A stretch of DNA of 13,288 bases, from assembly GCA_030038695.1 (NCBI GenBank), contig JASHSN010000102.1, positions 1 to 13,288 on the forward strand, given 5' to 3'. This DNA comes from Nitrososphaeraceae archaeon. Lineage in GTDB: Archaea; Thermoproteota; Nitrososphaeria; Nitrososphaerales; Nitrososphaeraceae. How positions within the stretch are numbered: the stretch's first letter is position 1; each line of letters starts with the position of its first letter. The position numbers were made by a program, and so were the translations under genes. Below, one piece after another: positions 1 to 7,395 of the stretch. Below the pieces are notes generated by a model. That model ran no database searches. It saw nothing but the letters and a program-made list of their open reading frames with translations, and was not told the DNA's origin.

Positions 1-273
1 ACTTTATCTATTTTTTGTAATATTGACTTAGGTAGAGTAATTCCTACCTTTTCTGTTCTATCCACAGCAATTGTACCCTTCATACCAGTACTGTACATCG
101 CACTACCTAGAATTAAACATATCGACGACCAGCACCCAGAGGACCGCACTACTCCTATGTCGTACGTTCATCACGGATACGTCAAAAACCATTCGTGCAT
201 AGAGCCACAGATTTACGATTCTAAACATAAAATCAACTATTTTTCGCAGTCATTAAGCATTTCTGTCAAGTAA
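1..273 (+). CDS. C-terminal end of an unidentified membrane protein (5' truncated by window)
   Basis: Frame 1 is open from the first base to a TAA at 271-273, giving 90 codons with no start needed because the gene would begin before the window. Such a long open frame is unlikely by chance in AT-rich DNA. The translation has one hydrophobic stretch at about residues 13-35 of the fragment (rich in V, I, L, F and P), like a transmembrane helix, followed by a polar tail with many His, Asp and Lys residues. That fits a last membrane helix with a soluble C-terminus. I recognise no family or motif. It could instead be a chance open frame, because no start and no homologue can be seen from here. Confidence 0.38.
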   Translation, partial: TLSIFCNIDLGRVIPTFSVLSTAIVPFIPVLYIALPRIKHIDDQHPEDRTTPMSYVHHGYVKNHSCIEPQIYDSKHKINYFSQSLSISVK

Positions 274-429
274 ATCGGAAGATTTTGTGAATAACAACAA
301 AATTCTAGTACCTCATCCGGGATCATCTTCTCGATTAGGAAGTAAAGATTGCTAATCTATTACTAACTGGCACTATGGAAATTTTCTATTACAATTTTTC
401 AGTGCCTGAAGGTCTGTTGCCCTATTGCC

Positions 430-443
430 CCGGTATAGACCGG
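430..443. other. Short hairpin CCGGT-ATAG-ACCGG upstream of the 499 gene
   Basis: A perfect 5-bp GC-rich inverted repeat with a 4-base loop lies just before the TATA-like box of the downstream gene. It could be the end of the preceding transcript or a small operator. It is too short to name a function. The rest of 274-498 shows nothing else recognisable. Confidence 0.3.
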
Positions 444-461
444 ACTCGAGAGATGGGAAAC

Positions 462-469
462 TCTATATT
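462..469 (+). promoter_or_regulatory. TATA-like box for the 499 gene
   Basis: The sequence TCTATATT is centred about 33 bases before the ATG at 499, giving a predicted leader of only a few bases. A Shine-Dalgarno-like GAGGT sits at 485-489, nine bases before the ATG. If the transcript starts near 492 that motif would be lost, so either a slightly earlier start or leaderless translation applies. Confidence 0.4.
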
Positions 470-498
470 GCCTTACTTTGATTTGAGGTTGTTCTAGT

Positions 499-1041
499 AT
501 GGAGATTCTACAAGACAGTAAACTCGCCAAATATCTCTTTGAAAAATATTCATCAAACCCGAAAAATTGGAATTTCCTTATCTCGACTATTCCTCTAAGA
601 GATGGATTCTTCGATGCGACCGTGTCAAATGTCGACGAGGTATGGCAGCTTAAAATCGATTCAATATACAAACCACTACCTATAATTCTAGGGACAAAAG
701 TCGATCTCGACGCTACAAAAATAGAAAGGAGGATTAGTAGGAGTTCACCGACCTTTGGATATAGAAAGCTTGAACCATCTGTTATGATGAATATCCTAAA
801 AAAATTGGCTGAGGACCAACAAATAAATGCGAACAAGGAATTGAGTATTAACAATTACATCAATTCCGTACTTGGCTCTTTAGAAACTGTCTCGCCAGTA
901 ACAGGAGGGAATTATGCTTATGGACCATTTGTATTTACGGATAGAAATCCTGTGAACTCTGAATATCAAAAACACGTCGCGGAAAAATTAGCTAACAGGT
1001 TACGCGACAACTTGAGAAATAGGTATTCGAGCTACGGTTAG
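499..1041 (+). CDS. Conserved-looking hypothetical protein, 180 residues
   Basis: I do not recognise this family. The 180-residue product is soluble, with no signal peptide or membrane helix. Its composition is mixed and charged. The N-terminal half (about residues 1-75) looks alpha/beta, with alternating hydrophobic strands. The middle is Lys/Arg-rich and helical, and the C-terminus carries a basic amphipathic helix (about residues 155-180). The ATG is supported by a TATA-like box about 33 bases upstream and a GAGGT motif nine bases upstream. A long minus-strand frame (399-854) overlaps it but has the Ile/Ser/Phe-rich composition of an antisense shadow. The gene stands alone and converges on the histidine kinase, with a hairpin plus T-run following it. 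Confidence 0.72.
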   Translation: MEILQDSKLAKYLFEKYSSNPKNWNFLISTIPLRDGFFDATVSNVDEVWQLKIDSIYKPLPIILGTKVDLDATKIERRISRSSPTFGYRKLEPSVMMNILKKLAEDQQINANKELSINNYINSVLGSLETVSPVTGGNYAYGPFVFTDRNPVNSEYQKHVAEKLANRLRDNLRNRYSSYG

Positions 1042-1095
1042 TATAGTATCGGAATAGGTTCACATATTGTGCCATACCTTAGGATGTACAGCAGT

Positions 1096-1124
1096 AGTAT
1101 GTACTGTTTCTATACATACTTTTT
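1096..1124 (+). terminator. Hairpin followed by T-run after the 499-1041 gene
   Basis: AGTATGTA (1096-1103) and TACATACT (1113-1120) form a perfect 8-bp inverted repeat with a 9-base loop, followed at once by five T residues. It lies 55 bases after the stop codon. Archaeal termination depends mainly on the T-run, so the hairpin may be accessory. A second, bulged inverted repeat lies at 1164-1190, between this site and the converging histidine kinase. Confidence 0.5.
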
Positions 1125-1213
1125 GTTGGTATTAGATTCACTAGATTACAAGTGCCAATAGTTCCCACATGAGTTACCTATAATCATGGGTGAAAGCCGG
1201 AAATGTAGTGATG

Positions 1214-3031
1214 TTATACTGAAGGTAGACTAAACATGAATGTGCATCCCTTTCCATCATGGTTGTTTTCTGCCCATATCTTGCCCTTGTGAGCATCTAT
1301 GATACTCTTCGAGATAAATAGACCTAGTCCTGTGCCCGTATCCGATTTTGTGACAAATTTTGAAAACAACCGAGGCAATATTTCTGTGTCAATCCCAGGC
1401 CCTGTGTCCTTCACACTCACGATAATTTGGTGCTCTCTCGTAAATGCGTCGATTGAAATAACCCCTTCCGATGTGAATTTTATGGCATTCCTTAGAAGAT
1501 TTGAAATTACTTGAGTTATCCTCCCCTTATCAGCTTCCACTAGGATCTTTCTAGGACTATAGAACAACCTTACATTCCTGTCTATACCGTCATTTTCCAT
1601 TTGTTCCCTCAGATCCCGTACGCAGGTAGAGATGACATCGCTTAAATCAAATTGTTCTTTATTTAATTTTAACGACTTACTCTCGATTCTCGTAACGTCC
1701 AGAATGTCCGATGCAAGCCGGTCTAACCTTTTTGCATTACGGATAATAGAAGCGATCGTTTCTTTGTCTACTTCAACTATTTCATTTCTTGTATCGAACT
1801 TATGTTCGATGTACTCCGCGTCTCCGAGAATTGGCATAATAGGAGTACGTAACTCATGGGCAGCAACGTTTATGAACTCATTTTGCATTCTATCGTGAAT
1901 CTTTAACTGTTCATTAGCAGAAGCAAGCAGTTTGTTGGATTCGATCAACGATTCGTTCGCCCGACGGAGTTCTAGAGTTCTAGCATCAACTGCACCCTTC
2001 AATCTCTTATTCCATGAGAGAATAAGAAACGCTATGCCGAGTGCTATCGCCCCAATAGCTACTACAGCTAACGTGCTAAAGTTCTTTTGTTGATCTATCA
2101 GAAGTCCAACGTTACTTGTTAAGCTGTGGGGTGATCCGATATACAACGTCCATAGTCGTTTTCCATCAATCGTTATTGGTTGGTAGGATATTGTGGTGGT
2201 GTTACCACGAACAGTTATATCTTCGGCTCCAGCATTCCCTTCGAGCGAGCGTCCTAATATACCGTCATAGGTATTCTTTATGTCAACGGGAATTGAGGAT
2301 TGGAATTCATCCCCCAAGTAATTTTTGCCTATTAAAGCATGCTTTCTAGCGTACAAGAAAACTCCGTTCTTATCCATTAATCCTACGTTGCTTATTATTT
2401 CAGGTGATAGTTCACTTTGTAACGACCTGCCTATCGAGTTGACATTAACCGCTGCTACTATGACTCCTTTGAACGTACTTGCGGGGATAGTTCCGCTTTT
2501 GCTAAAGGCCGCTTGTTCTACCATTATAGGGTAAGATATGTACAATCTGGGAACATTGTCAGCAGAATTCATCACACTCGTATAATACGGTGAATGTGTT
2601 TCCTTTGGAACTATGAAATATTCTTGGGAGCTTAAATCAAGGCGGTTCTTTTCAAACGCGGAACTGTTCGAATTACTCCATGCGATTAAAGTTCCGTTTT
2701 GATCAAGCAGGTAATATCCATCAGTAAGTACCCCGGTAGAGGCCTGTGCGCTATCGATGAGAACTTGAGCTAGTTTAGTCATGTTGTTGTGAATAGTAGG
2801 AGCGTCAGCCAGAGTTCTTAGATTGTTAGTAATCGATTGTATATCATGTATGAGTAATTCAGAAAGATCATGTGCTTCAATTCTTGCGTTGGATCTTATC
2901 TCTTGAGAAGCTATCTCAGCGATCTCCTTCGCTGTGATCGATGAATACTGATAGGATAAAATTGACAAAGATGTTCCGATGGCAGCTATCACCAATAGTA
3001 TAACGATATTGTTTTTGGAAAATGCTACCAT
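1214..3031 (-). CDS. Membrane sensor histidine kinase with extracellular dCache-type domain
   Basis: This 605-residue protein has a complete sensor-kinase layout. TM1 spans about residues 8-28. An extracellular region of about 285 residues resembles a double Cache (PDC) ligand-binding domain. TM2 spans about 317-340, and a coiled-coil linker follows (345-380). The HisKA domain carries the phospho-acceptor His392 in the motif AAHELRTP. The HATPase domain has the N box (NLLRNAIK, 511-518), the G1 box (DTGPGID, 542-548) and the G2 box (GTGLGL, 566-571). All residues expected for autophosphorylation are present. It would sense a small extracellular molecule and pass phosphate to a response regulator, but no receiver-domain gene lies in this window. 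A TATA box about 35 bases upstream supports the ATG. The ligand is unknown. Confidence 0.95.
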   Translation of the reverse strand: MVAFSKNNIVILLVIAAIGTSLSILSYQYSSITAKEIAEIASQEIRSNARIEAHDLSELLIHDIQSITNNLRTLADAPTIHNNMTKLAQVLIDSAQASTGVLTDGYYLLDQNGTLIAWSNSNSSAFEKNRLDLSSQEYFIVPKETHSPYYTSVMNSADNVPRLYISYPIMVEQAAFSKSGTIPASTFKGVIVAAVNVNSIGRSLQSELSPEIISNVGLMDKNGVFLYARKHALIGKNYLGDEFQSSIPVDIKNTYDGILGRSLEGNAGAEDITVRGNTTTISYQPITIDGKRLWTLYIGSPHSLTSNVGLLIDQQKNFSTLAVVAIGAIALGIAFLILSWNKRLKGAVDARTLELRRANESLIESNKLLASANEQLKIHDRMQNEFINVAAHELRTPIMPILGDAEYIEHKFDTRNEIVEVDKETIASIIRNAKRLDRLASDILDVTRIESKSLKLNKEQFDLSDVISTCVRDLREQMENDGIDRNVRLFYSPRKILVEADKGRITQVISNLLRNAIKFTSEGVISIDAFTREHQIIVSVKDTGPGIDTEILPRLFSKFVTKSDTGTGLGLFISKSIIDAHKGKIWAENNHDGKGCTFMFSLPSV

Positions 3032-3060
3032 CTTTCACTGCCAATCATTACTCTGACTGC

Positions 3061-3070
3061 TCATATAAAT
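3061..3070 (-). promoter_or_regulatory. TATA box of the histidine kinase gene
   Basis: On the minus strand the sequence reads ATTTATATGA, a good archaeal TATA box, centred about 35 bases before the ATG at 3031. It predicts a transcript start near 3040 and a leader of roughly 8 bases. Confidence 0.6.
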
Positions 3071-3351
3071 ACATCAACTTGCTGCTGAATTAACCGTTTA
3101 TAGGAATTCTCTCTGGCTAGATGATCCTCTGACATTGCACTCCTTGGACGGTATAAGACGACGACACAAAGGAAAAGGAAAAAAATTGAATATACTTGTA
3201 TCGCTAGTAGTATCTGATACAAATTAATAGTAATATGTTCACAGTATTGAAATCTATAATTGTTATGATAATCAGGAATAGTGAAAAATATCTAGCTGAA
3301 TGAATTAATCAGAATAATGAAAAAATAATCCTATAATAGTATTTAGCGCGG

Positions 3352-3360
3352 CTTTTATTT
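3352..3360 (+). promoter_or_regulatory. TATA-like box of the winged-helix gene
   Basis: CTTTTATTT preceded by a GC-rich GCGCGG is centred about 30 bases before the ATG at 3386. This spacing favours the ATG at 3386, giving a leaderless or nearly leaderless message, over the upstream TTG at 3359, which overlaps the box. Confidence 0.45.
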
Positions 3361-3385
3361 GAAGAAAGTATTAGATATGCAGGTC

Positions 3386-3655
3386 ATGAAACACAGAAGT
3401 AGGTTAGAAATAATTGCTGAAATTCTGGAAACTGCAAATTCGTATAAACCTCTGCAGGCAAAAATAATGCACAGGGTGTATTTGTCTTATCCACAGTTGA
3501 AAGAATACTTGGCGCTCCTGTTGCAAAATAGTTTGATCGAATATATACAGACAGAAAGAATTTATAAGACAACGACTAGAGGAATGCGCTTCTTAGAAAT
3601 TTATAGACAGCTAAATGATGTAGTTGTGATGACCGATAATATAATAGTGAGATGA
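3386..3655 (+). CDS. Small winged helix-turn-helix protein (HTH_45-like)
   Basis: This 89-residue protein matches the single-domain winged-helix pattern (Pfam HTH_45 type) found in many copies in soil Thaumarchaeota. It opens with a basic MKHRSR followed by helix 1 (IIAEILETA), then a helix-turn-helix around residues 22-50 whose motif is a hydrophobic helix, 'SYPQLKEYL', then 'LLQNSLIEY', and a wing ending in 'TTTRGMRFLEIYRQL'. The frame is open back to a TTG at 3359, and an ATG at 3377 is possible. I chose 3386 because similar proteins start this way and because of the TATA position. It probably acts as a DNA-binding transcriptional regulator. It is divergent from the histidine kinase, so it could bind the shared intergenic region, but that is inference. 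Confidence 0.82.
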   Translation: MKHRSRLEIIAEILETANSYKPLQAKIMHRVYLSYPQLKEYLALLLQNSLIEYIQTERIYKTTTRGMRFLEIYRQLNDVVVMTDNIIVR

Positions 3656-3691
3656 GCATGAAGTTGAAATCAGAGGGAAAGTAATCTATAT

Positions 3692-4486
3692 TTAAGTATC
3701 TCGCCATATTGCCTTTGTTTTGGCCAAAACCACAAAGCCGATCAAATACGCCACTAGTACTAACAGACCAAGGGCGATTGACCATTCCTTTGGAGTAGGA
3801 AGCCCCATAACATATTGCAACATCAGAGAAGCGTGAGTTGTAGGTACTAAATAAGCCAAATGCTGCAGCCATACTGGTAATCTTCCGATTGAATAGAAAA
3901 CAGGCGGCAACACGGCTAATATGACGTTTACAAACGATATTACCTGAGTTGCATTTCTCATGTGTAGCATATGAGAAGACAGAAAAAAGCCGACCGCAGA
4001 CATTGATCCCCATATCAAAAATACGGTTGAGATAAGTAGGGGTATGCTATTAATCGAAGTCCCAAAGAAAGCAGCTAGTCCTGCTAGTACGATCAAGGCA
4101 GGAAACCCGAATAAGAGTTGGGATAACGATAGTCCTGTCATGTATGTCAACGGAGAAACGGGTGAAGCGACAAAGACATCTTGAATCTTGTATTCCGTTT
4201 TGTAAAATGAGATGTCCTGTCCGAGTGCTAAACCATACCCTACTAATGCCATAACAAGGCTCCCAGTAACTGCAAACTGTACATAATGTCCATTACTAAC
4301 CACAAATAAAACAAATAGTAACGAAAAAGGACTTATCGCAGAGAAGACCATCGAAATCGGATTCCTCCGTAGCCAAAGGATTCCAGTCAGATATGCGATC
4401 AAAAATACTTGCTTGGACCCTAATAGGCTTCGTGTTATATATCTCGTCGTTACCTTGACAACTCTATTTTTTAAGGTCTTGTACAT
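3692..4486 (-). CDS. ABC-2 type transporter permease, six membrane helices
   Basis: This 264-residue integral membrane protein has about six transmembrane helices (roughly residues 44-64, 70-90, 115-140, 145-170, 183-203 and 236-256). Between helices 5 and 6 is the loop 'PPVFYSIGRLP...LVPTTHA', typical of ABC-2 export permeases used for drugs, lipids or polysaccharides. An N-terminal amphipathic segment precedes helix 1. The length matches the family. Such permeases need an ATP-binding partner, but none is adjacent: the gene is flanked by the converging winged-helix gene 36 bases away and by the proteasome gene upstream. It presumably pairs with an ATPase encoded elsewhere. The ATG at 4486 lacks a strong TATA box. 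The substrate cannot be told. Confidence 0.88.
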   Translation of the reverse strand: MYKTLKNRVVKVTTRYITRSLLGSKQVFLIAYLTGILWLRRNPISMVFSAISPFSLLFVLFVVSNGHYVQFAVTGSLVMALVGYGLALGQDISFYKTEYKIQDVFVASPVSPLTYMTGLSLSQLLFGFPALIVLAGLAAFFGTSINSIPLLISTVFLIWGSMSAVGFFLSSHMLHMRNATQVISFVNVILAVLPPVFYSIGRLPVWLQHLAYLVPTTHASLMLQYVMGLPTPKEWSIALGLLVLVAYLIGFVVLAKTKAIWRDT

Positions 4487-4751
4487 AACAACTTTGTTGC
4501 TGGAAACTTTCTTTTGAAGTGTGTCGCCTGCTGCGCTTTAACGCTGGCACTTGAGTGTGAAAAGGAATTTGAAATATCGAAATTTTTTTTATCAATATGG
4601 CATTTTCGGGTCGTTATCACCTGAGTAGACAATCTAATCGTCAGCTCAACAGACCATGCATGAAACTTTGATAACGTAATTCAACAACGCGAACGAAGCC
4701 AATTTGATTTCCTGCATCGTTGATAGACTAGTTCACAGTATTAAAAGGGAT

Positions 4752-5348
4752 TTAGAGAGTAAGGCTTTCATCACGTTGGGGATTTCGAGTGACGAATAAA
4801 ATGTCAATTCCATCGCCGCTCCCAGAGTCTCTTTGAATAGATGATTTTATAGCCTTAATCGCTAACTCTTTTGCGGTTTGCTCTGAAATGTTGGCCCGAT
4901 ATTCGGTGTCCATAACACCAAGCGCCATTTCCGCTCCTGTACCGACGGCAGCATAATCATCCGGAAGTACCGATCCAAGGGGATCCAACGTATAGATTTC
5001 AGGCTTTGTGTCTATGCCGCCCACTATAACCTGAGTCAATAACGGGAAAAACCTCCTCTCGAACATGATAACGGACATCATTTTTGCAACTGAGTTTGGA
5101 GCGACGTTGCGTCTGGTTTCGAGTTTTCTGATTTTGGCAAGAGCCCCCACTTGTCTTACCAAAATTTGCATATCCGCAATCATACCTGCACACGCTGCTC
5201 CAACGTGATCAGTTACATGAAACGTTTTTTTTGTATTCTTATTTACTACGAAGTTACCATATGAAACGCGTTTTTCAGAAGCCAACACGACCCCGTTGTC
5301 GAAGGAGATGCCAACAGCGGTTGCGCCTGGCATGAATTGAAATGCCAT
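4752..5348 (-). CDS. psmB: Proteasome beta subunit, catalytically inactive type (Thr1 replaced by Ala)
   Basis: This 198-residue protein belongs to the beta ring of the archaeal 20S proteasome. Aligned from memory without gaps to the Thermoplasma beta subunit, it keeps Glu at mature position 17 (residue 25), Lys33 (residue 41), Asp166 (residue 174) and Ser169 (residue 177, in RDSGSGDG). The nucleophile Thr1 of 'G/TTTVG' is Ala here, because the sequence reads 'PG/ATAVG' (Ala9). Position 129 is Thr rather than Ser. Without Thr1 it can neither self-process nor cleave peptides, as with the inactive beta1 subunits of Crenarchaeota. An active paralogue should exist elsewhere in the genome to form mixed rings. 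The ATG is embedded in a palindrome. The GHKL ATPase gene ends 73 bases upstream on the same strand. Confidence 0.93.
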   Translation of the reverse strand: MAFQFMPGATAVGISFDNGVVLASEKRVSYGNFVVNKNTKKTFHVTDHVGAACAGMIADMQILVRQVGALAKIRKLETRRNVAPNSVAKMMSVIMFERRFFPLLTQVIVGGIDTKPEIYTLDPLGSVLPDDYAAVGTGAEMALGVMDTEYRANISEQTAKELAIKAIKSSIQRDSGSGDGIDILFVTRNPQRDESLTL

Positions 5349-5364
5349 ATATTCTCGAATATAT
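5347..5364. promoter_or_regulatory. 18-bp palindrome overlapping the psmB start
   Basis: ATATATTC-TC-GAATATAT is a perfect 8-bp inverted repeat with a 2-base centre. It covers the first two bases of the start codon (ATG at 5348-5346 on the minus strand) and the bases just before it. TATA-like stretches lie beyond it on the minus strand, CCCACATATAGG (5365-5376) and CCTATATTAATAG (5391-5403). The palindrome is thus either at the transcript start or inside a short leader. It could be a repressor site or a leader hairpin affecting initiation. Confidence 0.45.
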
Positions 5365-5421
5365 CCTATATGTGGGAGATTTAGGCGTTTCTATTAATAT
5401 AGGATTATGAAATTCTATATT

Positions 5422-7080
5422 TTACTTTCTTGTGAGAGCACGGTCATGGATCCTTATAGCTTCGGCAACGAGCCTGTTTTGAAGTTCAAGTGCATCCTTG
5501 CCCTCGGGATGTTTGGTTTCGGCCAATGCCTCAGCTACAATATTAATGATATGTCTTAAGAGGAACTCTTCACCACGTGAAGCTTCAGCCTTATAAGTTG
5601 AGTTTGCTTTATTTACAAATACCACATTCTCATTCTTAAAGCTGTACCTCGAATCAAATTCGTCTTCATATGGAATTACCTTGTAACCAACCTGCTTTAA
5701 CGCAAACGTTCTTTTCAGAATCGGTTTCTTGATCTTTTTTGTTATTGTCGTGTTCGTAGGTTGAGGGAGCGGCAACTCTTCTTGCTGTATATTTACAATC
5801 CTGGCGCTCTGAGGGAATGAATCCACAGCCTGGGTTGGTTGCTGTATATGGGAATTCTGCGTAATGTACGTTGGTGAGTTAGAATGTGAATCACCTCTGT
5901 CTATACGGGAAGGCGTCTCGTTAGACACGAGGGAATCTGCATTCTCCTTCCTAGAAATTCTTGTAAACGCGTTAGGATCTTCCTCAACTTGAGTGTGCAT
6001 AAGCGCATCTTTCGTGTCCTTGTCATGAGCATCAATTAACTCATATCCCTCTATCTCTTCTCGAGTTTCAAGATTTTCAATAATGGCCTGTCCTAGCACT
6101 TTATCGATCTCCCTATAGATTTTCGATTCCTCTCTTGTAATCAGAACATCCTCATACTCTGTCAAACTAGGCAGAACTGTTTCTATGATGAATGTTCTCA
6201 TAGCGTGGTTGAACTTAGCATATTCTTCATCCTCTATTATGGCTGATTTATCAGCAAATCTTGACGTTAAGTTATCACACCTCGCGTATCCTGTCACTCT
6301 ATTTAATTTCGTGTCAAAGCCAAACGTATCGCGGGTTACTATGTGATTCCCAACCATGATTGCTATTCCCTTCTCATCTATACTTAATGGTCTTCTGGCA
6401 ATTACAATTTCACCAGTAATTCGACCATCTTCTAAATTTAATATGATCCTGTGTCCTTGTATTTCCGGCGCTACTACTTGCTGCGCGCCATTAAAATCCC
6501 ACTCTAAGAATTTTTCTGCCTCTTTGATATATACTTCGAACATTGGTTGCCTTAAGATTGCGAGCTTGCGGATCTCCTTTGTAAGTCTGACTGCATCAAT
6601 ATGTGTTTTCGAGCCTTTAAGTGTTAGTTCAGTCCCGTTACGAACTAATGTCGGTTCGTGCATTTCATCCAATAACGCATTACCGTTATAGAGCTTATCT
6701 AGAGTGTTGCCATCGATCATGATGCTCTTCTCGAAATTATCTCGCTTAGTCTTAATCTTCATACTTTCGAACGAAGTAAGAAAGGATAGCCTCCCAGTTC
6801 CATATCTCCCAGTTCTAACTCTGTGTAATTTCGGTGATATTCTATCATGTTTTTTATGCGGAGAGCCCAAGAGCAAGAATTTTTCCATGCTATCCTGGTT
6901 CATACCTGCGTTATCTTCAATTATAACTGAACCATCCTTCGTTATTGTGACAAGCGAAATCGTAGCATCCTCATCAAAGGCATTTTCTATTAATTCTTTA
7001 ACGACCTCGTTTGGAGAGACCCAAGTTTTTGTAGCGAACTCTCTGAAAAATGATGGATGGACTTTTAATTCGGTTGTCAT
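5422..7080 (-). CDS. GHKL ATPase of the MORC/Hsp90/MutL type
   Basis: This 552-residue protein has an N-terminal Bergerat-fold ATPase. Motif I is ELIENAFDEDAT (Glu29, Asn33), motif II is DNAGM (56-60), the ATP lid is GRYGTGRLSF (91-100), and a motif IV-like NGTELTLKG lies at 148-156. A transducer-like region (about 205-310) follows, then a helical part, a low-complexity Ser/Pro/Gln-rich linker (about 385-450), and a compact C-terminal domain (about 456-552) with 'NVVFVNKANSTY' and long helices. This order resembles prokaryotic MORC-like (paraMORC) ATPases, which probably clamp or remodel DNA or protein. There is no kinase His box. The frame extends to a TTG at 7140, but ATG 7080 is preferred because a TATA box lies about 33 bases upstream. 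The exact function is unknown. Confidence 0.8.
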   Translation of the reverse strand: MTTELKVHPSFFREFATKTWVSPNEVVKELIENAFDEDATISLVTITKDGSVIIEDNAGMNQDSMEKFLLLGSPHKKHDRISPKLHRVRTGRYGTGRLSFLTSFESMKIKTKRDNFEKSIMIDGNTLDKLYNGNALLDEMHEPTLVRNGTELTLKGSKTHIDAVRLTKEIRKLAILRQPMFEVYIKEAEKFLEWDFNGAQQVVAPEIQGHRIILNLEDGRITGEIVIARRPLSIDEKGIAIMVGNHIVTRDTFGFDTKLNRVTGYARCDNLTSRFADKSAIIEDEEYAKFNHAMRTFIIETVLPSLTEYEDVLITREESKIYREIDKVLGQAIIENLETREEIEGYELIDAHDKDTKDALMHTQVEEDPNAFTRISRKENADSLVSNETPSRIDRGDSHSNSPTYITQNSHIQQPTQAVDSFPQSARIVNIQQEELPLPQPTNTTITKKIKKPILKRTFALKQVGYKVIPYEDEFDSRYSFKNENVVFVNKANSTYKAEASRGEEFLLRHIINIVAEALAETKHPEGKDALELQNRLVAEAIRIHDRALTRK

Positions 7081-7106
7081 TACTTGTTTGACGGATACTC
7101 TCTTAC

Positions 7107-7118
7107 CTTTATTTATTA
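7107..7118 (-). promoter_or_regulatory. TATA box of the GHKL ATPase gene
   Basis: On the minus strand the sequence reads TAATAAATAAAG, centred about 33 bases before the ATG at 7080. It lies inside the longer TTG-initiated frame, which argues that translation starts at 7080 on a message with almost no leader. Confidence 0.55.
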
Positions 7119-7345
7119 CGTGTAAAATTATTATTGACAATATGCTCAGAATGCCGTATTGCCAATCGGTGGACGGAATTCTCTAACTTCTGCATCTACC
7201 TCCCCTCGCGGTGATACACCAATTATGCATTTTTCTAAAATAGCTCACCAGTTCTGGAACAACTATTCTTTGAATGGAATTAATTTTCTTGATTAGAATA
7301 GCGATAGCAGTTCTTTGAGTGGTCGGATTAAGGATGCTGACGCTA

Positions 7346-7395
7346 GCTATGAATAATAGCTTATGATAGCCCTGAATGATTTGCTATGATATAGC
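7346..7395. repeat. Paired hairpins sharing the GCTAT/ATAGC stem
   Basis: Two hairpins with identical 5-bp stems (GCTAT...ATAGC) and loops of 5 and 3 bases lie 22 bases apart, with a further ATAGC between them. They are 44-93 bases downstream of the acetyltransferase stop on its strand. They could form RNA structure at the 3' end of that message. The stems are short, so chance is not excluded. Confidence 0.35.

Larger units (their letters stand above)
3032..3385. other. Intergenic region with divergent promoters and an inverted repeat
   Basis: This 354-base stretch separates the histidine kinase (leftward) from the winged-helix gene (rightward) and holds both promoters. It is very AT-rich between 3170 and 3350. 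The one clear structure is the 7-bp inverted repeat TTGTATC/GATACAA (3196-3202 and 3216-3222), with a further GTATC copy between the arms at 3210-3214. I see no convincing gene. Confidence 0.5.

Noticed and set aside
399..854. 151-residue minus-strand frame
   Set aside because: It is antisense to the 499-1041 gene and has an Ile/Ser/Phe-rich shadow composition. The plus-strand frame is longer, charged and has promoter and Shine-Dalgarno-like signals.
1164..1190. Bulged inverted repeat CCCACATGA/TCATGGG as a terminator of the histidine kinase
   Set aside because: No T-run follows on the minus strand and the stem has a bulge, so a terminator role is not supported.
4487..4751. Possible small RNA or tRNA between psmB and the ABC-2 permease
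   Set aside because: No cloverleaf, conserved box or convincing promoter could be found. Only a T-run near 4581 and weak, short repeats are present.
7183..7383. 66-codon open minus-strand frame between the acetyltransferase and the GHKL ATPase
   Set aside because: It follows a stop codon directly, has no ATG, GTG or TTG near its beginning, and shows no recognisable motif. It could be a gene remnant but cannot be supported.
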